Source: Candidatus Synoicihabitans palmerolidicus (lineage in GTDB: Bacteria > Verrucomicrobiota > Verrucomicrobiia > Opitutales > Opitutaceae). From it: a stretch of DNA of 64,000 nucleotides. Shown here in pieces: positions 30,974-40,172 of this stretch. The notes beneath the pieces are model-generated. The model was not told the origin of the DNA. It worked only from the letters and a program-made list of their open reading frames with translations, and ran no database searches. The number at the start of each line of letters is the position of its first letter. Within the stretch, counting starts at the first letter, position 1. Both the position numbers and the translations under genes were made by a program. The stretch spans positions 248,001 to 312,000 of the forward strand of contig JAGGDC010000003.1 of the NCBI GenBank assembly GCA_020809425.1, in the 5' to 3' direction.

Positions 30974-33900
30974 ATGCCCACGGCCCGTCTCAAAATCCAA
31001 TACACCGGCGTCTGTCCTCCCGCTCGGGGCGCCGTCATGGGCCAACTCCTGCAGGCTTCCTCCGCCCCCGTTTGGCTGGTCGTTGCCCCCGACCTGAAAC
31101 TCGCTGAACAACTCGCCGAAGACATCGGGTTCTTCGCCCTCACCAGCGGACACCCCCGAAGTCCCGATATTCTCGTTCTGCCCGAATCGATGCCCACTCA
31201 GGGCGATATGCGCGAGGCCTTCGCCGCTTCGGCCGACCGCACCACGGTGCTGTCTCGTCTGCGCGCGACTCGCCAAACGACTAAACTCTCCTCTCCCAAG
31301 GTCGGTCCATTGGTCATCGTGACCTTCCCTGCTGCCTTGGTTCAATCGGTGCCGGCCCTCGAATCATTCGCCCAAAACGAACTCGAACTTTAAACCCGGC
31401 TCGTCACTGGGCTTCGATGCCCTGTTGCACACACTCCACGCCCTCGACTACGACTTGGAGCCGCTTTGCGAGTCGCCCGGCCACTACGCCGTGCGGGGAG
31501 GACTCATCGATATCTATCCCAATCACCGCCAACGAACCGTTTCGCCTCGATTTCTTTGGCGACGAACTCGAGGAAATACGTGCCTTTGACCCGGTCACCC
31601 AACGCGCCGGAGTCACCGTCCCTTCCATTACGCTCAGCGCCTCTCCTCGGCTGAAATTTGATCCCGCTCGGACCGGACTCGCCGATTACCTCTCCGCCGC
31701 GACTCAATGCGTCTTTGTCGAACCGCCCCAACTCGAGGAGCGTTGCAGCGCCCTGGCTGCCGACGACGCTACCGTCATTCAGCCCGTTTTGCAGGCCGTG
31801 CGCCAACGGTCTTCCTGCCACATCGCGTTGCAGGATATCGACGAAGCCTCCTTCTGGGGTTCGAAGGCGATGGCATCGAGGAGCATCTTTGGAACTCCGA
31901 GTGTCTCGTCCATTACCGCCGTTCCCCCGGTGAAGGCCTCGTCGCCCAGGATCGCCTCTACGCCGAAGCCGAAGCTCGGCTCGACTTTCTCGAGCAACTA
32001 CTGACCTGGCAAAAAGAGGGATACTCCATTCATCTGGTCACCGCCAAATCAGGCGAAGAACAACGCACCCAGGAACTATTCGCCGAGGAATCCGCCCTAT
32101 CTGCCCTCAAGCCCACCTTTCCCCGGGGTGATCTCAACGAAGGCTTCCGACTGACGTTCCGCGACGACACCCGCCTCGATTGGCGCGGTCTATCTCGCAA
32201 ATCCCGAGGCGTAGTCGTCGTCTCCGAAACCGAAATATTCGGTCGCCGCCGTCCTCGTCGCCCCAAACTCACCCAACGCGCCCTCGTTCAACGCGCCCAA
32301 GTCGATCAGTTGCTCGATTTCGCCGACCTGGTTGAAGGCGACTTCGTGGTCCACCTGCAACACGGCATCGCCCACTACCGCGGCCTCACCAAAATCAAGA
32401 CCCGCGACGGCATCCGGGAGGTCATTTCGCTCGAGTGCGATGATCATGTGAGCCTGCACGTGCCACTCCAGGAGTCGCACCTCATCAGTCGCTACGTCGG
32501 CCTCAGCAAGTCGAAACCCCAACTGGGTCGTATCGGCACGCAACGTTGGGAAAAGGCTCGCAAAGCCGCCGAACAATCCACCAGCGATCTCGCCGCCGAA
32601 CTTCTCCGCATCCAAGCCTCCCGCGATGCCGAAGAGGGCTTCGGACATCCTCCCGATACTGCCTAGCAAAAAGAATTCGAGGCCTCGTTTCCGTACAAAG
32701 AAACGCCCGACCAACTCAAGGCGATCGACGAGACCAAAGCCGATCTGGAACGTCCTCGCCCCATGGATCGGCTCATTTGTGGTGACGTCGGTTTCGGCAA
32801 AACCGAGGTCGCTATCCGTGCCGCCTTCAAGGCCGTCCAGGGCGGCAAACAGGTAGCCATTCTCATCCCACCACCGTCCTCGCCCAGCAACATCTCAACA
32901 CGTTTCGCGAACGCATGGCCGGTTACCCCATCGCCGTCGAGATGGTCAGCCGATTCCGCACCGCCAAACAGGCGTCCACCATTCTCGCCGAAACCGCCGC
33001 CGGGCAGGTCGACATTCTCATCGGCACTCACCGGGTCCTACAAAAAAATGTCACCTGCAAGGACCTCGGCCTTGTCATCATCGACGAGGAACAACGTTTT
33101 GGCGTGAAGCACAAGGAACGCTTCAAAGCCATGCGGGCCTCCGTCGACGTCATGTCCATGAGCGCCACTCCCATCCCGCGGACACTGTACATGGCCCTGA
33201 CTGGTGCCCGTGACATGAGCGTCATCGAGACTGCGCCCACCAACCGCCATCCTATCCAAACCATCGTCAAAACCTACGACGATAAGTTGGTCGTCGATGC
33301 CGTGCGCCGGGATATCGCCCGTGGTGGCCAAGTCTGCTACCTGCACAATCGTGTGCAAACCATCGAGATCGTCGCCGCCCATCTTGCCGAACTCATGCCT
33401 GAACTCCGCATCGGAGTGGGCCACGGCCAGATGGACGAAAAGACCCTCGAGCGACGGATGACCGATTTCGTCGCCGGCGACTACTACCTTCTCGTTTGCA
33501 CCACGATCATCGAGAGTGGCCTCGATATCCCGAATTGTAACACCATCATTATCGAAGGAGCCGACCGCTTCGGCCTGTCCCAGCTCTACCAACTACGCGG
33601 ACGCGTCGGCCGTTTCAAACATCAGGCTTACGCCTACCTGCTCCTCCACCGCCACACGCGCCTCGTCGAGATCGCGCGGGAGCGCCTCAACGCCATGCGC
33701 ACCCACAATCAACTCGGTGCTGGTTTTCGAATCGCCATGCGGGATCTTGAGCTCCGGGGCGCCGGCAACCTGCTGGGTTCCGAACAAAGCGGCCATATTG
33801 TCGGAGTCGGTTTTGAACTTTATTGCCAACTTCTACGCCAGTCGGTCGCTCGCCTCAAAGGTGATAAACAAGCCATCTCCATCCGTGCATCCGTAAAACT

Positions 33901-34387
33901 CGATTTCGTCTTCGTCGGCGATGGCAACCCCAGCACCAACGATCGCGGCCGTCATCAGGATGGCTATACTACGCGCGATCCCGAAAACGCGGCCAACGGT
34001 GCCGTAAAAGTTGAACCGATCCAAGCCCGCATCCCTGCCAAATACCTCTCCGAGACTCGTTTGCGCATAGATATTTACCGCCGCCTCGCCATGGCGGACT
34101 CGCTGCCAGCCCTCAAACAACTCGGTCACGATCGCACCGACCGCTTCGGTAAATATGGGAATGAAGTTCGCGCCTTGTTACTAATCACCGGCATACGAAT
34201 CCGGGCGGAACAAAAGGGGATTCTTTCGGTCGAGACCCAAAACACCAAACTGAAGTGCCTGCGGTCGAGTGGCCAATCGGGCGACTGGGTCATGCACGGC
34301 ACCCGATTTCCGAGGTTGACCGCCCCCAAGGCCCTTTTATATTTCCACGGAGTATCTACTTTTCTCAACAATCTGCCGAATCCATGA
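30974..34387 (+). pseudogene. mfd: Transcription-repair coupling factor Mfd, multiply inactivated
   Basis: ATG 30974 begins the UvrB-like N-terminal module (WLVVAPDLKLAEQLAED). Frame breaks near 31392, 31520, 31855 and 32870, and a TAG at 32664-32666 ([19 protein letters not shown], where Trp is expected), cut it into pieces. Recognisable parts are the RNA-polymerase-interacting region (EGDFVVHLQHGIAHYRGL), helicase Walker [16 protein letters not shown] box [31 protein letters not shown], and the translocase half with TTIIESGLDIPN and QLYQLRGRVGR, and the C-terminal D7 region. Its total length of about 1,137 codons is normal. Mfd removes stalled RNA polymerase and recruits UvrA. The last codons overlap the next start (ATGA), showing original translational coupling. 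Transcription-coupled repair should therefore be lost. Confidence 0.93.
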
Positions 34388-35403
34388 CGTATCCCCGTAC
34401 CACCCGAGCCAGAGCCTGCCTTTTTGCCCTCGCCGGTGTTCTGACCATGGGTAATTCCCACGTCGCTCAGTCCAACTCATCCTCCACTGATGACAACATG
34501 AACCTGCGCTTCGCCAACGGCATCGCCGCCGTCGCAGAGGGCAAGATTATCACCGTCGACGACATCCGCCGCGAAATCGCACCCATGGTTCTCGAACTCA
34601 AACGCACGTCTCGCAACGAGCAGGAGTTCAACCGCCGCCTCGAGGGACTTCAGGCCGACACGATCCAAAACCTCGTCGATCGCATTCTAATCGTGAAGGA
34701 TTTCTACAGCGATGAAAAGCGACGCATTTCAGTCAGCCATGTCGATAACGCCGTCGATGAAAACATTATCAACGACTTCGAAGGTGACCGCTCCAAATTC
34801 CTAGCCTATCTACATTGGCGTGGGATCACGCAACGCGAATACCACAAAGAAGTGGAGGAGAACATTATCTACCAATACATGCGGGGACAAAAACGTCGGT
34901 CCGCCACCGTCGTATCTCCCGTTCAAGTCCAGACCTTCTATGATGAGAACCGCGAAGAGTTCATCCAAGAGGACTTCGTCCATCTTCGCTTGATCCAATT
35001 CTCCCGCAAAGACGGTCGCACCGACAGCGATCTGCTGACTCTCGCCGCCCGCGTCCAAGCCCGCATCGACGTCGGTCATGAATTTTCCGACATCGCTAAA
35101 GAAGTTTCTGAAGATTCCCGCGCTTCCCGCGGCGGCGATGGGGGATGGCTCAATCGTTCTGGCCTCAAACCCGCATTCAGCGAACCACTCTTTGAGCTGA
35201 AGGCTGGCCAAGCCACAAACCCGATTCTTCTCCCTGAAGGCGTCTACATCCTCTTCGCCGAAGAGCGTCAATATGCCGGCATCATGGAAATCGACGAGGT
35301 CCGCGAACAAATCGAGCGTGCCCTGATTTTTATCGAAGCCCGCGACGCCCAGGAACAATGGCTCGAACGCCTCCGTCGCAACAGCTACGTGAAGCTCTAC
35401 TAA
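34384..35403 (+). CDS. SurA/PpiC-type periplasmic peptidyl-prolyl isomerase
   Basis: ATG 34384 overlaps the mfd stop as ATGA. The 339-residue product has an N-terminal export segment (ARACLFALAGVLTMGNSHVA), a SurA-like N-domain (AVAEGKIITVDDIRREI, helices to about residue 190) and one parvulin domain (FVHLRLIQFSRKDG, FSDIAKEVSEDSRASRGGDG, AFSEPLFELKAGQATNPI), followed by a C-terminal helix. It is intact. SurA-type foldases assist outer-membrane protein maturation in the periplasm. The gene ends 29 bp before a strong terminator. Even with mfd broken, coupling to translation of the last mfd fragment could still serve it, or it may have its own initiation. Confidence 0.88.
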   Translation: MTYPRTTRARACLFALAGVLTMGNSHVAQSNSSSTDDNMNLRFANGIAAVAEGKIITVDDIRREIAPMVLELKRTSRNEQEFNRRLEGLQADTIQNLVDRILIVKDFYSDEKRRISVSHVDNAVDENIINDFEGDRSKFLAYLHWRGITQREYHKEVEENIIYQYMRGQKRRSATVVSPVQVQTFYDENREEFIQEDFVHLRLIQFSRKDGRTDSDLLTLAARVQARIDVGHEFSDIAKEVSEDSRASRGGDGGWLNRSGLKPAFSEPLFELKAGQATNPILLPEGVYILFAEERQYAGIMEIDEVREQIERALIFIEARDAQEQWLERLRRNSYVKLY

Positions 35404-35432
35404 CCCTCCCGCCCAAACACAAACTTCCCTCC

Positions 35433-35459
35433 GGGACGCCCCACCAGGCGTCCCTTTTT
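35433..35459 (+). terminator. Intrinsic terminator closing the rnc-mfd-surA unit
   Basis: A perfect 8-bp stem GGGACGCC/GGCGTCCC, loop CCACCA, is followed directly by five T. It lies 29 bp after the stop of the SurA-like gene. Confidence 0.9.
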
Positions 35460-35479
35460 CAAGCCCCCGACACCGCATT

Positions 35480-35738
35480 TTGTAACGTAATACGTTACAA
35501 CCCCTCCTCCACCGTCCCTCCCTTCTCACGCGGTTCCCCCAACATGAGACGCTCCCCAGAGTTTGTAACGTATTACGTTACCACTCCTCCACCATCCCCA
35601 GCCTCCTTCCCCGCACCTGCGCACCGCCTCTCCGAACAGTTGTAACGTATTACGTTACAACTCCTCCACCGCCCGCAGCCTCCTTTCCCCGCACCAGCTC
35701 ACCGCTTCCCCGTACGTTTGTAACGTATTACGTTACAA
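35480..35738. repeat. Array of four long palindromes in a tandem unit of about 77 bp
   Basis: Four copies of the palindrome TGTAACGTATTACGTTACA, with one or two outer bases extending the symmetry, occupy 35480-35500, 35563-35583, 35640-35660 and 35718-35738. The start-to-start spacing is 83, 77 and 78 bp. Copy 1 has AAT for ATT at the centre, and copy 2 has lost symmetry at its right edge. The spacers are alike too, beginning CTCCTCCACC, with the second and third nearly alignable throughout. The array lies after a terminator and before the SDR gene at 35822. No reading frame uses it. It could be an operator array, a repeat-type element or a structured RNA source; nothing in sequence decides. 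It is not CRISPR: spacers are related and palindromes are complete. Confidence 0.85.
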
Positions 35739-35821
35739 ACTACGACCATTTGGTCTCCTTCAATCAACGCTTAACGCGTAGATAGTTTCCGTTCGTTCCA
35801 TTCCTTACTCAACCTGAACAT

Positions 35822-36775
35822 ATGAACCTGCTCTTCATCGGCGGCACCGGTATTATCAGCACGGCCTGCACCCAACTCGCCTTGGACCGATCGCATCAGA
35901 TCTCGGTTCTCAATCGAGGCCAACGCGCCTTACCTCCGCGAGGAGTCGAGCATCTTGTTGGCGATCTCTCCGATGAGTCCGCCATCACCGCCATTCTGCA
36001 GGGCCGCGTTTGGGACGCCGTCGTCGACTTCACTTGTTTCACTCTCGCTGATATGGAACGTCGGATCGAATGGTTCTCCGACCGGACGAACCACTTCGTT
36101 TTCATCAGTTCCGCCAGCACTTACCAAAAGCCTCCTCAACACTATCTCATTACTGAAGACACGCCGCTCAAAAATCCATATTGGGACTACTCTCGTGACA
36201 AAATCGTTTGTGAACAACGCCTGCTGAAGGCCGTAGCCCATGACAGATTCCCCGGCACCATAGTCCGCCCATCTCTTACTTTCGACGATAGCCAGATCAC
36301 TCTCGCTTTCAATAGCTGGCAACGCAGCTCCACCGCCATCGATCCGACTCCGCCGGGGTCTGCCGGTCCCCATTCCCGGCGATGGACGCACCCTTTGAAC
36401 CATCACGCACAATACCGACTTCGCCAAAGGCCTGCTCGGAAACGCTGCCACGGTCGAAGAGGCCTTGCACCTCACGTCAGACGAAGTGCTGACCTGGAAT
36501 CAAATCTTCGCTCAAACCGCCCACGCCGCCGGCGTTGTCACACCTCAGTTCATTCACATTCCCGCCGAATTCATCGGCCAATGCCTCCCCGATGAAGCCC
36601 CGAGCCTCGTTGGAGACAAACGCTGCTCCACCGTTTTTGATAACCACAAGATCAAGCATTTTGTGCCCGGGTTCGAGGCCACCACATCCTACGCCACAGG
36701 AGTGGCGCAGACGATCGCTTGGTTCGACGCCAAACCAGAACGGCGCCGGATCGACACCGAGGCCAATGCTAAGTG
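35822..36775 (+). pseudogene. NAD-dependent epimerase/dehydratase (extended SDR), decayed and cut by IS
   Basis: ATG 35822 gives MNLLFIGGTGIISTACTQLA with the Rossmann GGTGxxS motif. VFISSASTYQKPP follows, then YWDYSRDK with the catalytic Tyr-x-x-x-Lys. The frame is lost twice between about 36325 and 36420; the correct reading there gives RLRRGLPVPIPGDGRTLW and ITHNTDFAKGLLGNAATVEE. The last part (LTSDEVLTWNQIFAQTAHAA, PAEFIGQ) is intact up to NAKW, where the IS end at 36776 replaces the C-terminus. Intact relatives of this type are about 330 residues and act on nucleotide sugars; the substrate is unknown. The palindrome array lies immediately upstream and could be its regulatory region. Confidence 0.82.
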
Positions 36776-38599
36776 GAGCGTATCCCATTTACCCTGATTT
36801 TGGAAGGGGGGCAGGAAAGCCGATTTTTGCGCGGATTTCCGGCTACTAATGGCGGATGTAGGCGCGCGCAGATGCAATTTAAGGGCTAAATTGCAGTGTC
36901 GCAGCAGTCAGTGCCTGGATCGTTTCCATGAGGGAACCTCCGGCAGCCGGTTTATTGTTCATCGTTGGAGTAGGCTTGGTGGTTTTAGGCGGCTTGGGCC
37001 TGCGGTGGTTGGTCGGCCAGCAGTCGGGCGATGAGCCACAGGTTGTGACCGAGGATGCTCCAGGCTACCGCCAGGTAGCGATTCGTGAAGCCTCTGGCAC
37101 TCAATCGCTTGCCTTGGCGTTGCTTGATGATGGCGATGCGGGCTTCCGTCGAAGCCCGCCGATGTTGGAGCGCCACGAACTGCGGCTCCTGCATGCGCCG
37201 TTGCAGTTGCTGCGGATCGCGGGGGCAAGTGGCGTCATAAATGTCGGCTTCGGCCAAGCGTTCGCACAGCCGTTGGGTTGAGAAGCCTCGGTCGGTGCTC
37301 GCCGCTTTGATCGGGGTGCTCAGGTCGAACTGATTCTGGCGCTCGAGGCTCTGGTCGAACTGACGCCATTCGGCCGGAGTCATTCCCTGATACAACTGCC
37401 AATCGGTGATCAACCCCGTCACGTTCTCACTGATCATGAGAGTGTTGCCAAACTCGACCTCGCCAGACGCCTTGCCTCGGACCACGGTCTGCACGTCGGG
37501 TTCGTAGACGCAGAGGATCTTCTCGGCGTTGGGCACTGATCGCGCGCCGATGATGCGTTCGTGGGCCTGTTTGATCGCGGCCGGCAGTTGCTCGAGCATG
37601 GCGTCGATGCGCGCAATGATGCGGGTGGCCTGGCGCTCACTGCAGCGGGTCCGGGCGAGTCGGCAGCGAGGTGGTCGCGGTGGCGGTGGGCGTGCTCGCC
37701 GATGGTGCGCCGCAGGCGTTTCATCTGGCGGAGCACGCCCTGGCGGGCCCGCTTCGCATCGCGGCGCCGTCGGGCTGTGGGTCATCGCGATGCACCACCG
37801 ATTCATCTGCTTGGCAAAGACTGGCGGCTCGTTCGGCATCCGACCCCGCAACCCCGCTGCACGGAGCAGTTTCACCGCCTTGAGCAGGGGGTGCGGCTCA
37901 CGTCGCGAAAGAGCACCCAGTCGACCGGGAAATGGATGTTGGCCTGCAGGCAGGTCGAGTCCACCAGGCACGTATCCATCGGCTGCGCCGCAGCCAGTCC
38001 CAGTTCGCTCGCCCGGTCCGCCTCCACCGCACATCTCGATAAAGACTTGGCTCATCCTGCGCACCTGCCCGGCGGTGAAGCATTTGGACGCACGCTCCCG
38101 CACGCTTTCTTGGGGAGACCCCCTTGATGCCGTCGATCCGGCGCGCTCCGCAAAAGTCGGCCAACAGATCGCTGGAGGCGATGCTCAGGGAAAGTTTACG
38201 CAAGCTGATGTTTCCGCGCATCATGCGCAATACCTGCACCCGCCGCGCCTTGCGCGCGAACTGCAGGTGTCGCGGCAACCCGGCCACGTCGTCGCCCCGC
38301 CAGTTTTCCCGGGCAAAGTCCACGGCCATCGCTTCCAAGTGACTGTTGGCCAGCAACTGGTCGAGCCCCGCCAGTTGATCGCGAAACGCGGCGTAATCTT
38401 TGTTGGGTCCGACCGGAGTCAGGTCTGGACGCAGCCAGGTTTGCAGGGCAACTTCCGGGGCGACGGCTTCGGTAGTATTGTTCACACCAAATTATACACG
38501 CCGTTTTTGTGCCGAAACCAGGAAATCCTCCCGGTTTCTGCCTCTTTATTTTTACGCTACCTCCTCTTCGCCAATCTCTTGCGCTTGTGGGACACGCTC
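36776..38599 (-). mobile_element. Insertion sequence of an IS1182/ISNCY-like group, complete copy
   Basis: Both ends begin GAGCGTRTCCCA when read inward: GAGCGTATCCCATTTACCC at 36776 and GAGCGTGTCCCACAAGCGC read on the minus strand from 38599. The transposase runs on the minus strand. It is inserted at a TA-like site inside a second, inverted copy, of which only the 301-bp end fragment 38600-38900 remains. I am not certain of the IS family. Confidence 0.75.
36985..38485 (-). pseudogene. DDE transposase (IS1182/ISNCY-like), several frameshifts
   Basis: ATG 38485 opens MNNTTEAVAPEVALQTWLRP and LADFCGARRIDGIKGVSPRK. After a frame change near 38100 come FTAGQVRRMSQVFIEM and, across further shifts (38020-37640), MDTCLVDSTCLQANIHFPVD, LRAAGLRGRMPNEPP and IGEHAHRHRDHLA. 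The last open part reads QAHERIIGARSVPNAEKILC, EVEFGNTLMISENVTGLITD, the catalytic-looking ASTDRGFSTQR, and ends AWSILGHNLWLIARLLADQP. Five or so indels are needed to restore about 490 residues. The KILCVYEPDVQ and GEVEFGN motifs belong to a transposase family I know from annotation only as IS1182/ISNCY-like. Confidence 0.7.
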
Positions 38600-38900
38600 T
38601 ACCTGGCGGTAGCCTGGAGCATCCTCGGTCACAACCTGTGGCTCATCGCCCGACTGCTGGCCGACCAACCACCACAGGCCCAAGCCGCGTAAAACCACCA
38701 AGCCGACTCCAACGATGAACAATAAACCGGCTGCCGGAGGTTCCCTCATGGAAACGATCCAGGCACTGACTGCTGCGACACCACCTTTGCTACTTCATTG
38801 CATTTGCGCGTGCCTAAATCCGTCATTGGTAGTTGGAAATCCGCTCAAAAAATCGGCTTTCCTGCCCCCCTTCCAAAATCAGGGTAAATGGGACACGCTC
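38600..38900 (+). mobile_element. Inverted end fragment of the same insertion sequence
   Basis: These 301 bp are the near-identical inverted copy of 36776-37077 and contain the last codons of the transposase (AVAWSILGHNLWLIARLL) on the plus strand. The outer end, GGGACACGCTC at 38890-38900, directly adjoins oadB. The rest of this older copy was lost when the complete copy inserted or recombined. Confidence 0.85.
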
Positions 38901-40143
38901 TATCTGACTTTCTGAGCACGACCGGATTCGTGCAAATTACAGGGCCGATGCTGATCATGTGGATCATCGCCGGCGTCCTGCTCTATCTCGCAGTGGGCAA
39001 GGGGTTCGAGCCCCTGCTTCTCGTCCCCATCGCCTTTGGCGCTCTCCTGGCCAATTTACCTACTCGCGGTATGATCACCGTCGAGAAGACCTCCCCCGGG
39101 GTCTATCAATCTGCCCTCTTCACCATTGAAGCTGAAACTGAACCGACGCCCGCGCTTGCTCCGTGCAAGATCGCCACGAGGCTCCAACACCAAACCTTGC
39201 ACGTCAAGAAGGTGGAGGGCGGTCTCTTCGATTTCATTTCTCAAGGCATCAAACTGGAGCTCTGCCCGCCCCTGATCTTCTTGGGAGTTGGCGCGCTGAC
39301 CGACTTTGAGCCGCTGATTGCCATGCCTCGAACCTTACTCCTCGGAGCGGCGGCTCAGGTGGCATGTTTGTGACCTTCTTTGGCTCCATCCTGCTGGGTT
39401 TCACCACCAAACAAGCCGCCTCTATCGGCATCATTGGTGGCGCTGACGGCCCTACCGCCATCTTTCTCTCCAACAAGCTCGCTCCCGAACTACTCGGATC
39501 GATCGCGGTGGCCGCATACAGCTACATGTCTTTGGTTCCGCTCCTTCAGCCGCCGATCATGAGACTCCTCACGACCGACAAGGAGCGGAAGATTCGCATG
39601 AAGTCCCTGCGTAAGGTGTCCAAGCTGGAAAAACTCATCTTCTCCATGTTGGTCATGATCATCTGCATCCTGCTCGTACCCGATGCCTCAGCCTTGATCG
39701 CCATGCTCATGCTCGGAAACTTTCTCCGCGAATGCGCCGTCACCGAGCGTCTCGTGCAGGCGGCTCAAAATGAAATCATCAACGTGTTGACCATCTTTTT
39801 TGGCACCAGTGTCGGTATCACGATGCGAGCAGACTCCTTCCTCGCTCCCTCCACGTTGAAAATCATTTTGCTCGGTGTAATCGCGTTTGGCATTTCCACC
39901 GCCGGCGGCGTGCTCATGGCGAAATTCAGGAACGTGTGCAGCCCCAAGAATCCGGTAAATCCTTTGATCGGATCCGCCGGCGTCTCCGCCGTCCCGATGG
40001 CGGCTCGTGTGTCCCACACTGAAGGTCAACGCTACGACCCCGGCAACTACCTACTCATGCACGCCATGGGGCCCAACGTAGCCGGCGTCATCGGCACCGC
40101 GGTCGCGGCCGGTTACTTTATATCGCCCCTCGGCGGAAGCTAG
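38888..40143 (+). pseudogene. Sodium-pumping decarboxylase beta subunit (OadB/GcdB-like), 5'-edge IS and frameshift
   Basis: The frame opens at an ATG contributed by the IS end (ATGGGACACGCTC, 38888) and continues into LSDFLSTTGFVQITGPMLIM, then KGFEPLLLVPIAFGALLANL. The first part ends at 39373 after LLLGAAAQ; one missing G near 39358 explains this. The other frame continues [20 protein letters not shown], the hallmark [33 protein letters not shown] and the C-terminal [17 protein letters not shown]. An intact protein couples biotin-carboxyl decarboxylation to Na+ export across about nine helices. No alpha or gamma subunit is seen nearby. The native start is probably lost: the protein normally begins about 10 residues upstream of LSxxxxxTGF. 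Confidence 0.88.
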
Positions 40144-40172
40144 TCGATCCTCCATTGTTCTAGTCAAAAGAC

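Noticed and set aside
35480..35738. CRISPR-like repeat array
   Set aside because: Repeats are full palindromes, spacers are about 57 bp and similar to each other, there are only four units and no cas genes. A tandem palindrome array fits better.
35480..35738. Integron attC sites
   Set aside because: No attC core sites (GTTRRRY) flank cassettes, the units hold no genes, and no integrase is present.
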